Of a stretch of DNA of 36,628 nt, positions 1 through 7,484 are shown one piece after another. The notes under the pieces were generated by a model that saw only the letters and a program-made list of their open reading frames with translations, ran no database searches and had not been told where the DNA came from. Position 1 is the stretch's first letter. Each line of letters starts with the position of its first letter. The stretch spans positions 1-36,628 of the forward strand of contig CAMHLZ010000037.1 in assembly GCA_946186125.1 (NCBI GenBank), written 5' to 3'. Both the position numbers and the translations under genes were made by a program. The DNA comes from an uncultured Lachnospira sp. Its GTDB lineage: Bacteria > Bacillota > Clostridia > Lachnospirales > Lachnospiraceae.

Positions 1-127
1 GGCTGTGTAAACTATTCCAGGTTCTAACCCGGTAATGTCTACACGCCCCTCATGTCCGCTTCACTTAAGAAGCCATCACGCCCATACGTGCTTCAATATT
101 CAATTGTAATCATTTCAGTCTTAGCAA

Positions 128-334
128 TTAAACAAAAACTTTGCTTCCAACTGTTTGTTTTAGAAACTCTCCTTCAGTAATATTGTGAAGGGACATTGCT
201 CTTGGATGCTTGTTATGGCAAACCGGACAAGTCATTGTTAACCCCTGCAACACTTTCTCATCCTTATTACCTGTAACAATATATCCTACGTGTAAGCTTT
301 TTCTGCAATATTTGCAATGTAATGTGATCTGCAT
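128..334 (-). CDS. Small zinc-ribbon protein (68 aa)
   Basis: The protein has two cysteine pairs, CKYC near residue 7 and CPVC near residue 36, the usual layout of a zinc ribbon that coordinates one Zn ion. The spacing and length (68 aa) fit small stand-alone zinc-ribbon proteins found in phages and mobile elements; I cannot name a family or target. The ATG at 334 is preceded by GGAGG at a 9-nt spacing. A promoter lies about 180 nt upstream (516-543), leaving a long leader with several short hairpins. It is separated from the ABC-3C block by about 400 bp. Zinc binding is inferred from the cysteines; the function is unknown. Confidence 0.65.
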   Translation of the reverse strand: MQITLHCKYCRKSLHVGYIVTGNKDEKVLQGLTMTCPVCHNKHPRAMSLHNITEGEFLKQTVGSKVFV

Positions 335-515
335 AATGAGATTCCTCCGTATCTTTAAACTAATACAGGAAGAGGAAAAGGGAATATGTCACCTCTCACA
401 TGTTTACTATTGCCGTTGATCGCTCGGCAAACGCAGTAATCATTCCGAAAGTGTCGGAGTCCACACGACTACTGCACAACTCCTATGTCGATATATTTAT
501 CGAACACCTGTTCTT

Positions 516-543
516 ATTATACCAACAAGGACAAAAAAAGCAA
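516..543 (-). promoter_or_regulatory. Sigma-A promoter for the zinc-ribbon gene
   Basis: On the minus strand, TTGCTT (538-543) and TATAAT (516-521) are separated by 16 nt, with TGG just before the -10. The transcript would have a leader of about 175 nt before the ATG at 334. That leader holds a TCGATA/TATCGA hairpin (488-503) and a TCCGA/TCGGA hairpin (444-458), so leader-based regulation is possible. Confidence 0.6.
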
Positions 544-734
544 TACCTTCCGTGAAGATGATTCCCGTTCCTTATTCCGATTAAAAAGTTCCTATATCTC
601 GCGAAATACTTAGTTGAATTACTATTTTCAACTGATATTAATATAGGCATTTTAAACATCGGAATAAATGCGGAACACGTCGGAATTACATCGGACAGAA
701 AGCATTGCTTGAAATACTTTATATTATATATTAC
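544..734. other. Non-coding gap with short repeats
   Basis: No credible gene is seen. The gap contains an AGTTGAA/TTCAACT inverted repeat (612-633, 8-nt loop) without a good U-tract, so at best a weak terminator. It also has four CGGAA-type motifs starting at 660, 671, 681 and 692, a spacing of 10-11 bp (about one helical turn). Confidence 0.4.
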
Positions 735-2378
735 TTATTCATACCACGGAGCACCGTACAATTCATTTCCTCCTTTTGAAAGATGTAGTACTGCTGCATC
801 CTCTAGTTTTTTCTCGACCTCCTCTCCAAAAGAATTCTGTTTATCCATCGCTATAAATATTTGTTTTCCACTTTCTTCATATAAATCGAGCAACTTATCA
901 AAAGCATAATCTTCAATCTGTTTGTGTATTACAGAATCATGTATCAAAATCGGCAGATTTGTTAATTTAAGAACGGCCAAATCAAAAAGTATTAATCCGC
1001 GGCATGAGGTTCCTGTTCCAGAATCATTAGGCACTCTAAAAGTGTAACCATCACCACTATCATTAAAATTTATAATAGGAGCTTTTCGGCCATTTTGGTA
1101 TATAGCTTTATTCAAACTATCCATTTCTACATTCAGGTCGCGTTCTATTTCGGACAATTGTCTGCAAACAACCTTCACACTATCCTCTTTGAAGGTATTG
1201 ATTCGTTCCTTTGCTTGCTTCTCCTTATTATGCACAGAATTATTCCGTTCTAGCGTGTCCAATTCTGCTCTGATTGCAGACACCCTATCTACAATTCGTT
1301 CGCCAACCTGGCTTTGACTAACAAGCTCATCTAAAGCAAATTCGGCTGATTTCTTTGCTTCGTTTGCTTCTTCTAAAAGTCTAGCTACTTTTCGTGATTC
1401 CTCATCAATCTCCGTATTAATTATTCTTTCCATATTTCTATGGAATGATTCAATTTCCTCAATCTTCCGAACATCAACTCCCGGAAAAAACTCTCTAAGT
1501 AATTCAATATCCTCGTCAAAAGATGCAAACTCACCCGTTTTACTATTACAAATTGCCCTATACTCCGAACGAATTCGAGAGTACACTCGCCTACTATCTA
1601 TTACTCTTTGCCTTGCTTTATTAATTTCTTCAGTTTGATCTTTTTCAATTCCCAAAACCTCAAACCGACTCTCCATATTCATATCCGAAAGCCTTGCCAA
1701 TTCTGCCCTTAATTCCTGAATCCTAATTAGATTCTTTTCATATTGTGCATCAGAGATTCTCGTTGCAATTTCATGCTTAATTGACTTAGATATAGTAGTT
1801 TTTATTTCATCGGCTTTAGCCTTTTCGTCCCTAAGCTCCTTTATCGTATCGAAACGACTAAAAAGCTTTATAATTTCATCAATTGCATCAACAACTTTCC
1901 CCTTACGTGCTACTTCAAGCGGATGCTTCTCGTCAAGATTTTCTCTTTGGTATATTCTAAAATAAGTAGATACCATTCCTCGAAAAGTTTGGTAGCTACC
2001 ACCAGTCTCATAGTTTTCAGCTAAAAACTTCCTATACTTTGCTATGCTTATGCTTTCAATAGGATTATATTTTGAATCGCAAACCGACACCTGAGCTTTA
2101 TCAATGGTAGATCTTGAAAAATATTTCATTTCTCCATTGATTTCAAACGCAAAACAAATCGTGTGTGCTTTAACATTATCTTGAATATCCGGACATTTAT
2201 CAATGTAATCGTCTCCACCCAATGCAAAATCCACCACCATCAAGAAGCTGGATTTTCCTATTGAATTTGCTCCATCGTTCGTTCCAAGAACAACATTTAA
2301 TCCAGGATTAAGAATGATCTTTTCTCGAACTTTTCCATTATAGGTTTTAAATGCGGTACTATAGATTTCCTTTAACAT
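735..2378 (-). CDS. ABC-3C-type ATPase with DUF2326 domain
   Basis: This 547-aa protein is an SMC/RecN-like ABC ATPase. A P-loop variant with core NSIGKSS lies at residues 38-44, a long coiled-coil region fills roughly residues 160-400, and the C-terminal part carries a Walker B-like LPILIHDS stretch typical of DUF2326. It is the NTPase of three-component (ABC-3C) conflict systems, in which an SMC-like ATPase is thought to sense invasion or damage and license a coupled effector. The ATG at 2378 (MLKEIYS) is chosen because GAGGGG lies 9 nt upstream; an in-frame ATG at 2405 would overlap its neighbour further. It overlaps the 78-aa gene by 20 nt, so the three genes form a translationally coupled operon. 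Codon use and AT content differ from the transfer genes, suggesting a separately acquired cargo. Confidence 0.8.
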   Translation of the reverse strand: MLKEIYSTAFKTYNGKVREKIILNPGLNVVLGTNDGANSIGKSSFLMVVDFALGGDDYIDKCPDIQDNVKAHTICFAFEINGEMKYFSRSTIDKAQVSVCDSKYNPIESISIAKYRKFLAENYETGGSYQTFRGMVSTYFRIYQRENLDEKHPLEVARKGKVVDAIDEIIKLFSRFDTIKELRDEKAKADEIKTTISKSIKHEIATRISDAQYEKNLIRIQELRAELARLSDMNMESRFEVLGIEKDQTEEINKARQRVIDSRRVYSRIRSEYRAICNSKTGEFASFDEDIELLREFFPGVDVRKIEEIESFHRNMERIINTEIDEESRKVARLLEEANEAKKSAEFALDELVSQSQVGERIVDRVSAIRAELDTLERNNSVHNKEKQAKERINTFKEDSVKVVCRQLSEIERDLNVEMDSLNKAIYQNGRKAPIINFNDSGDGYTFRVPNDSGTGTSCRGLILFDLAVLKLTNLPILIHDSVIHKQIEDYAFDKLLDLYEESGKQIFIAMDKQNSFGEEVEKKLEDAAVLHLSKGGNELYGAPWYE

Positions 2379-2595
2379 ATGTAAGTACCCCTCTTTCCTC
2401 ATCAAATTCTATTGCTCTTAATGCATATAATCCATCAAGAGCATCTAAATAATCATTAATTCCATTAAACATTTCTTTAAGCTCATCATAAAGCGACAAA
2501 GGAGTATACTCTCTCTGCAATAAGAGTTGTAACATTCCTGAATACTTTGAAAATGAACTTTCTTTATATGATATTACTTTACTAGGTATTTTCAT
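2359..2595 (-). CDS. ABC-3C middle component (78 aa)
   Basis: This small acidic protein has no membrane segment and a predicted wHTH-like fold: helices around residues 15-60, then a short beta tail (RGVLTYVKG). Its size and its position between an HNH-like protein and a DUF2326 ATPase match the small 'middle component' of ABC-3C systems, probably of the MC6 type; the exact class is from memory and not verified. It likely bridges the ATPase and the effector. The start codon overlaps the stop of the 392-aa gene (ATGA-type), and its 3' end overlaps the ATPase gene. Confidence 0.65.
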   Translation of the reverse strand: MKIPSKVISYKESSFSKYSGMLQLLLQREYTPLSLYDELKEMFNGINDYLDALDGLYALRAIEFDEERGVLTYVKGNL

Positions 2596-3770
2596 TGCTT
2601 CTCAAAGACCTCACAATCCTGAATATAATATGAAATAACAATTTCACATGCCTTACGACTCTGGCTAGCACTTTTATTTTTTAACCACTCAACCATTACA
2701 TTATATTTATCTTGTTTGCTTCCCGGCTGATCCGATATACTGAGATATAGTTTTTTTATCTCATCCGCAATGAATATGTCTTTATGATTTTTTTCTGCCC
2801 CAATGTCCTTTAAAAGCTGGCTTATATAGTTAAAATATTTAACAACATGTCCCTTAACATCTTCCATAAGCAAGAAGTCGTCACCTATTTTTTCACTTAC
2901 TTCCTTTGGTTCATAATCTAATGGAATCAGATTATCTCCCTTAGCACCAATCAAAGAGCGTATAATGTCCTCTATTTCCTCTTCAATCTGAATATCATCT
3001 ATCTCCTCTCGGAACCTAGAATCAAAAGCTAACTGTTTTTTCTTTGCTTTCAAAAGATTCTTTTCTTCGGTAGATACACCATCCTTAAGCAAGGCATAGC
3101 AATTCTTACATAATAAAACAGTATTATCACGCTGAATGTTATTAACCCCATCTAAAAACAGGAAATCATAGAGTTCTGCTATATCATATTCCGTACTACG
3201 AATAACACGAGTACCACAACGCACGCAATTTCCTTTTGCTTCAACCAAAAAGTTTCTAACCTGACTCTCAGTTAATGCCCCTTCAGTGCCTATTGATTTA
3301 TGATAATTGTCAAGAACCTCTAATAACTCATTCCTAAGCTTATCCGAATTAACAAAGTATTCCTTATCTTCAAGACTCAATAAAACAAATCTTAAACACG
3401 AAAAAATATATGTACGCTTATTTTTATTATCACTGTCATCAGCGTCAATGTTCTTTAGCTCGTGTAAATCAAGTTGTGTTAGCTCCTCTAATAAATTCAA
3501 TACGTCATTTGCATATCGAACAGACAACTCTTCTGAAATTGGTTCTTTCATCTTATATATGCCAAACTGCGACCTATATAGTTTACACATTCTATCTATT
3601 GCCTGTTTATTAAACGGACTATCTGGATGTGCACTTAGCCTATCGCTAAAAAAAGTCCTTGGCAAATCATTGTTTTCCACTTCCCATTTTGATAATAATG
3701 GATCAAAATTAATTGCCCCTAGAATTTCTTTTGTTAGTTTTGTTAAAATATCAACTGCTTTTTCAGACAT
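2592..3770 (-). CDS. ABC-3C effector candidate with HNH-like zinc fold
   Basis: This is the first gene of the three-gene operon, 392 aa. Residues 1-170 are helical. A treble-clef/HNH-like segment follows, with C182-x2-C185 and C221-x2-C224 and the usual 'N-tvLLC-x2-C' end. The C-terminal 150 residues are probably the system-specific domain that contacts the ATPase/middle component. HNH nucleases normally have a catalytic His before the second cysteine pair; here the equivalent stretch reads LDGVNNIQRDN, with no His, so nuclease activity is doubtful and it may be a DNA- or protein-binding zinc fold. The ATG at 3770 has GGGGG 7 nt upstream. A good promoter lies at 3801-3829. Confidence 0.65.
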   Translation of the reverse strand: MSEKAVDILTKLTKEILGAINFDPLLSKWEVENNDLPRTFFSDRLSAHPDSPFNKQAIDRMCKLYRSQFGIYKMKEPISEELSVRYANDVLNLLEELTQLDLHELKNIDADDSDNKNKRTYIFSCLRFVLLSLEDKEYFVNSDKLRNELLEVLDNYHKSIGTEGALTESQVRNFLVEAKGNCVRCGTRVIRSTEYDIAELYDFLFLDGVNNIQRDNTVLLCKNCYALLKDGVSTEEKNLLKAKKKQLAFDSRFREEIDDIQIEEEIEDIIRSLIGAKGDNLIPLDYEPKEVSEKIGDDFLLMEDVKGHVVKYFNYISQLLKDIGAEKNHKDIFIADEIKKLYLSISDQPGSKQDKYNVMVEWLKNKSASQSRKACEIVISYYIQDCEVFEKQ

Positions 3771-3800
3771 GCAAAATCCCCCTTGATTTACAAAAATACT

Positions 3801-3829
3801 TTTATATCAATAACCACTGCCTTCTTCAA
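3801..3829 (-). promoter_or_regulatory. Promoter of the ABC-3C operon
   Basis: On the minus strand, TTGAAG (3824-3829) and TATAAA (3801-3806) are separated by 17 nt. The -35 hexamer overlaps the stop codon of the upstream HTH gene, so the ABC-3C operon can be transcribed independently of it. The start codon at 3770 is about 25 nt from the expected start site. Confidence 0.55.
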
Positions 3830-4056
3830 TCGCACTTGGAATCCTGAGCCGAATCAATACCTTTCTTCCGCCAATTCTTATACTTTCCAGTTGTAATTCT
3901 CTTATCTACAGGCTTAACAGCATCCGCAGGAATAGCCCAGTCTCTTCCAAATTTTGTAGCGCCATCTATTCTTCCATCCACACATAGTTTCTGAACTCTT
4001 CGTGGTGTAACTTCCCATTTCTCTGATGCTTGTTTAATTGTCATATAGCCTTCCAT
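3826..4056 (-). CDS. Excisionase/MerR-like HTH protein (76 aa)
   Basis: This 76-aa protein carries a winged-helix motif of the MerR/excisionase type: the MTIKQASEKW segment, then VTPRRVQKLCVDGRI, then a wing with FGRDWAIPADA. Such proteins bind DNA as regulators or recombination directionality factors. It sits between the unknown 224-aa gene (18 nt upstream) and the ABC-3C promoter, which its stop codon overlaps, so it could regulate either. The ATG at 4056 has GAGG 5 nt upstream; a GTG at 4062 or an ATG at 4044 is also possible. No integrase is near, so an excisionase role is less likely than local regulation. Confidence 0.7.
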   Translation of the reverse strand: MEGYMTIKQASEKWEVTPRRVQKLCVDGRIDGATKFGRDWAIPADAVKPVDKRITTGKYKNWRKKGIDSAQDSKCD

Positions 4057-4074
4057 GCACACCTCACAAAAATA

Positions 4075-4749
4075 TCATGACTCATTAAAATTATTATGAG
4101 AATAATAATCTATAATTGGTACCTCATTAACAATAAGATATTCTCCTATAGCTGTTTCTATTTGTTTACGCGTCCATTTAACCTTCATTTCCTTTGTCAC
4201 CGGAATAATAATGACAAAGCTACTATTCCATTCTTTTTCAGGTGTCAGTTTGTGCAATAATTCACCTGAAGTATTATCATACGCAAAATTTATGTCAAAA
4301 CTATCTGCTACTACACCTACAAAACCATCAATAGTAAACTTAATCCACACAATATCATTTGGATATTCAAGATCAAATTGCTTTTTTATCTCATCATATT
4401 TATCATCATAGAAAGTATATTTTTGCTTGGTTTTGCTGTATATAGGAAGTTTCCATATACATCCTTTTGCACATATTACATTATTAATAATTTCATGTTC
4501 TATTCCGTCCAAACAAATAGTGGAATTACTTCCGTAATCAGTTTCTATTCCATTCAAATCATTAACAAATGTATTAATAAGTTGAATAACCTTTTCCACT
4601 GGCACTGGTTTTAATGATGCTTGCTCTCTTGCTTTGGGAACACGCTTATTTCCCCTATAATTAATACCTTCTAAACATATCTTTCCTTCATTTGTCACAA
4701 ATGTTGCCTCTGTATTCGGGATAAAGTACTTATTTATGTCTACTTTCAT
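4075..4749 (-). CDS. Unknown protein (224 aa) next to ABC-3C system
   Basis: I do not recognise this protein. It is soluble, without a signal peptide or membrane segment, and rich in beta-type sequence, with a C-terminal helix (MKVKWTRKQIETAIGEYL) followed by EVPIIDYYSHN. It is the first gene after a strong promoter (4807-4835) and is 18 nt upstream of the HTH gene, so the two are cotranscribed and may feed into the ABC-3C operon. The start at 4749 has AGAAGG only 2 nt away, a poor spacing, so translation may be weak or the start may differ. AT-rich composition matches the ABC-3C block. It could be an accessory or regulator of that system; this rests only on position. Confidence 0.55.
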   Translation of the reverse strand: MKVDINKYFIPNTEATFVTNEGKICLEGINYRGNKRVPKAREQASLKPVPVEKVIQLINTFVNDLNGIETDYGSNSTICLDGIEHEIINNVICAKGCIWKLPIYSKTKQKYTFYDDKYDEIKKQFDLEYPNDIVWIKFTIDGFVGVVADSFDINFAYDNTSGELLHKLTPEKEWNSSFVIIIPVTKEMKVKWTRKQIETAIGEYLIVNEVPIIDYYSHNNFNES

Positions 4750-4806
4750 AACCTTCTTAAAATCCTAATTCTTTCATGATATTAGCTTTTCCAACCTCTA
4801 TTATTT

Positions 4807-4835
4807 ATTTTATGCACTGTAGCGAACAATGTCAA
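4807..4835 (-). promoter_or_regulatory. Strong sigma-A promoter for the cargo operon
   Basis: On the minus strand, a perfect TTGACA (4830-4835) and TAAAAT (4807-4812) are separated by 17 nt. It starts directly after the terminator that closes the transfer region, so it separates cargo expression from transfer expression. Confidence 0.75.
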
Positions 4836-4837
4836 TG

Positions 4838-4872
4838 TAAAAAGTGCACCTCGAATTACTTCAAAGGTGCAC
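4838..4872 (-). terminator. Intrinsic terminator closing the transfer region
   Basis: On the minus strand, GTGCACC and GGTGCAC (4866-4872 and 4844-4850) form a 7-bp stem with a 15-nt loop, followed by five T. It is 11 nt past the stop codon of the last Tad-like gene (4884) and marks the end of unit A. Confidence 0.8.
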
Positions 4873-4883
4873 CGCTACGCTAT

Positions 4884-5609
4884 TTATTCAGTTTTCAAAT
4901 ACATCTGTATACCGCCATATACAACCGCAGTATTGATACTTTCCACTTCCTCCGGTGTTACCCAAACCGTAAAAGATGTCGCTACGCCATCGTCTTCCGT
5001 AATCTTCTTACCGGCATTATCATATACTTCGCTGACATATACATTTTCTGCCATAAGGGTAAGCATCTCTGTTGCCGGATCCACGGCATATACATCCACG
5101 ATATCGCCCTTTCTAAGGGAAGCGTTTACAGAATCATCAAAGGATTCAGCTGCAAAGGATGTAATCTCATATCCGGCCTTATACTTATCCATCACAAGAT
5201 CCTTGGTAAGGATGTCAGTCTGTAAGATCATCTGTGACTTTGTCATGGCTCGGTCAATATAAAAACCATCCTTTGGTAAATCTGATACCGTACTATACGC
5301 CGATGCCGGAATTGCTGTCTTTTCAACCGCCACGGTCTCAAAATACTTATTCATGTCTTCCGCCTGAACATAGGTATTTGCTGCCACATTCTCCTTCATG
5401 ACAAGCACCTGCCCCTTAAGGCTTTCTGCCTCCAGCTTGTTCTGCATGGAAAGATATAATCCGCATACCACAATGCCTGCAAAGAGCGCCGGAAGCACTA
5501 CTACCTTAAGAACGGATATAAGCTTCGCCTTTACGTTGCCGCTCTTTTTCTTTTTTGTTACCGTCTTCTTTTCATCTTTGGCATTTACTGCCGCTTTCTT
5601 CTGAAACAT
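4884..5609 (-). CDS. CpaB/RcpC-like SAF-domain protein
   Basis: This 241-aa protein has a Lys-rich cytoplasmic N-terminus, one membrane segment (about residues 30-52), and an extracellular part resembling a SAF domain as in CpaB/RcpC (VAANTYVQAEDMNKYF, a second half with LRKGDIVDVYAV, and a C-terminal WVTPEEVESINTA strand-helix). In Tad systems CpaB is a periplasmic assembly factor; in Gram-positive versions it is membrane-anchored and probably stabilises the base of the pilus or binds the wall. The ATG at 5609 has GGAG 10 nt upstream. It is the last gene of unit A, 17 nt after a pilin-like gene. Confidence 0.8.
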   Translation of the reverse strand: MFQKKAAVNAKDEKKTVTKKKKSGNVKAKLISVLKVVVLPALFAGIVVCGLYLSMQNKLEAESLKGQVLVMKENVAANTYVQAEDMNKYFETVAVEKTAIPASAYSTVSDLPKDGFYIDRAMTKSQMILQTDILTKDLVMDKYKAGYEITSFAAESFDDSVNASLRKGDIVDVYAVDPATEMLTLMAENVYVSEVYDNAGKKITEDDGVATSFTVWVTPEEVESINTAVVYGGIQMYLKTE

Positions 5610-5626
5610 ATCTAAAAATCTCCTTT

Positions 5627-6187
5627 CTAACCGTTGATTTCCAAGGTGCAATATATATCCTTGGTTTTTGTAATGTAACTGCCATCAATAATGTTCTTGA
5701 TATCAAACCTTACTCGTCCATATGCGGACGTCTCTCTAACACGCTCGCCCTTTGGTGAATACACGCTTCCAAGCCTGCCATAGCTTACGCTCTTTGCACC
5801 GGATGGCCCTGTATAGGTTGTGATTTTCACCTGAGAGCCTTCCACCTCATAACAGATATAAGAATCGAACGAGAAGTTATAGTAAAATCCTGTCGTCTCT
5901 GCTACGGCCTCATTCATACTGTCCATAAAGATTCTGTGTGATCTATCTACATTCTGAAAACGAACAACCGGAGTTCCCGTCATTTCCAAGGTCTCAAAAT
6001 AGTAGATGTCATCCGCCACAAGTGAAGCCAATACCGAATCCGCCAAGGAATCATCCACATGATGCTGATGAGTCATAAGTCTTGCAACCTGCGCCATATA
6101 AAGCGTAAGGACAACCATAAGAAGTGCCATCGTAAACATCACCACATACCCCATGGAACCTGTAGCTGCTTTCTTTTTCAAAACCAT
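5627..6187 (-). CDS. Pilin-like (TadE/F-type) minor subunit
   Basis: This 186-aa protein has a short basic leader (KKKAATG) then a hydrophobic helix (about residues 12-35) and an extracellular mostly-beta domain. This is the layout of TadE/TadF minor pilins. It lacks the usual Glu at +5 of the mature form (the sequence after the Gly is SMGYVVMF), so processing by a prepilin peptidase is possible but not assured. The ATG at 6187 is chosen: AGGAGG lies 8 nt upstream, while a GTG at 6196 would overlap that site. It sits 12 nt after the neighbouring pilin-like gene and 17 nt before the CpaB-like gene. Confidence 0.65.
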   Translation of the reverse strand: MVLKKKAATGSMGYVVMFTMALLMVVLTLYMAQVARLMTHQHHVDDSLADSVLASLVADDIYYFETLEMTGTPVVRFQNVDRSHRIFMDSMNEAVAETTGFYYNFSFDSYICYEVEGSQVKITTYTGPSGAKSVSYGRLGSVYSPKGERVRETSAYGRVRFDIKNIIDGSYITKTKDIYCTLEING

Positions 6188-6199
6188 TCCAGCCACCTC

Positions 6200-6625
6200 C
6201 TACTGCTTCGCCGTAGTCTGACGATTGATTGTTATACGCACCGGATGGTCTGCTACCTTCGATAAGCCGCCTGCAAAGGAAAGAACATTCTCGTTGTATG
6301 TACCGCTTATCTTAAGATAAATTCTTGTTCCATAGTCTACTTCCGATGTGGTGGTTCCGCTTAGGCTGATATTGTATAAGCCATAACTTTCAAGTTCCGA
6401 TATCAGGTTTGCCTTGTCTGCCGGTGTAAGATAGCCTTCCGTTTCCATGATCAGCATGTACTCCCTTGCCGTCTGTCTCATGCCCCACTTATCCGAAATA
6501 CCGGAAAAGGCTCCGAAGATGATGACCAAAAACGCACAAAGCACCACCATGTTTATCATCATAACCAGCATGTTTTCTACCATGGATGCTTTCTTTTTTC
6601 TTTTGATTGCATCAATCAATCCCAT
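6200..6625 (-). CDS. Pilin-like protein, DUF4320-type
   Basis: This protein of about 141 aa has a Lys/Arg leader (IKRKKK), then ASMVENMLVMMINMV, where cleavage after the last Lys would put Glu at position +5 of the mature protein as in type IV pilins. A hydrophobic helix runs to about residue 45, followed by a small beta domain. It resembles DUF4320 proteins, which occur in Firmicutes Tad-like clusters. Start choice is uncertain: AGGAGG is 2 nt from the ATG at 6625 and 8 nt from a TTG at 6619, and the TTG fits the spacing rule of the neighbouring genes. It follows the TadC-like gene by 6 nt. Confidence 0.65.
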   Translation of the reverse strand: MGLIDAIKRKKKASMVENMLVMMINMVVLCAFLVIIFGAFSGISDKWGMRQTAREYMLIMETEGYLTPADKANLISELESYGLYNISLSGTTTSEVDYGTRIYLKISGTYNENVLSFAGGLSKVADHPVRITINRQTTAKQ

Positions 6626-6631
6626 CACCTC

Positions 6632-7471
6632 CTAAAATCCAATCTGCATTTCAAGGAGCTTCATAATGATGCAATACAAAATCATTGCCATAAGATCCAT
6701 GGCTATGAAAATGACATACATCATAGTTTTATGCTCCAAGATCATGCATCGTCTCTTGTTTACACTTGCCTGTTCTCTTTCGATATTGTTCTCTAAGGTA
6801 CGTAAAGCTTCATCCACCTGTCCTGTGGACTGTAGCGATTTGATGACCGTACAAAAACTTGAAATCTCGCCGTTTGAAAAACTAAGTTCCAGCTCGTCCA
6901 GACACTCATCCAGGCTAAGTCCGGACTCCAAATCATTTCGAAGTCGGAGCAGTGCCGTTTTTAATCGTTTGTTTTCCACTACAATTACGGAATCCTTTAA
7001 TGCATCAGCGATATACTGACCACCACGCTTACCGTATAATACAGATCTGCTCATCTCCATAATGTCCGGCATCATCTCATCGTTTGATGCCTTGTTCTTA
7101 AGTCGAAGAATCAGATCAAGGAAAAACCATCCGAAAATGCCTGCTCCAACGGATATAGGTTTTGCCATATCACTTTTTAAAACACCCGCACCTATAAAAA
7201 ATGCGATTAGTCCAAAGAGTCCCGCCATAAGAGCTTTGAAAAGATACCACTGGCTTACCGTCAGATGGTCTTTTAAAAGCACCCCGGCTCCCATCTTCTT
7301 AAGTTGGATCTGCTTGTCATATACAAAGCGGATAAACCCTTGGGAGTTCTTTATTTTTTCTATCTGCTTTTTTGCTTCCTTCGCCGGAGTTGTGCCTGAG
7401 ATCAGATATACAATTCCCTGCACGATACCGAAGAGCAAAACAAAGAGCAGTCCTGTTAGTAAATAAACCAC
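6632..7471 (-). CDS. tadC: TadC-like T2SS-F platform protein
   Basis: This 279-aa inner-membrane protein has an N-terminal membrane segment, two in the middle (about residues 80-120), a cytoplasmic helical T2SSF domain (EMSRSVLYGKRGGQYIADAL ... SLDECLDELE ... SLQSTGQVDEALRTL) and a C-terminal hydrophobic segment. TadB and TadC form the platform that couples the TadA ATPase to pilin insertion into the filament. GTG at 7471 is the start, with AGGAGG 9 nt upstream. It follows the TadB-like gene by 13 nt. Confidence 0.82.
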   Translation of the reverse strand: MVYLLTGLLFVLLFGIVQGIVYLISGTTPAKEAKKQIEKIKNSQGFIRFVYDKQIQLKKMGAGVLLKDHLTVSQWYLFKALMAGLFGLIAFFIGAGVLKSDMAKPISVGAGIFGWFFLDLILRLKNKASNDEMMPDIMEMSRSVLYGKRGGQYIADALKDSVIVVENKRLKTALLRLRNDLESGLSLDECLDELELSFSNGEISSFCTVIKSLQSTGQVDEALRTLENNIEREQASVNKRRCMILEHKTMMYVIFIAMDLMAMILYCIIMKLLEMQIGF

Positions 7472-7484
7472 TTGCTTTCACCTC

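Noticed and set aside
3307-3786. 159-aa frame opposite the HNH-like gene, and other long plus-strand frames within the transfer genes
   Set aside because: They are antisense to genes with clear domains and lack ribosome sites.
3826-4056. Excisionase (Xis) for the element
   Set aside because: The HTH type fits, but no integrase or attachment site lies nearby, so only DNA binding is claimed.
4750-4806. Short frame ending MKELGF before the 224-aa gene
   Set aside because: Only a few codons between stops; no length or family support.
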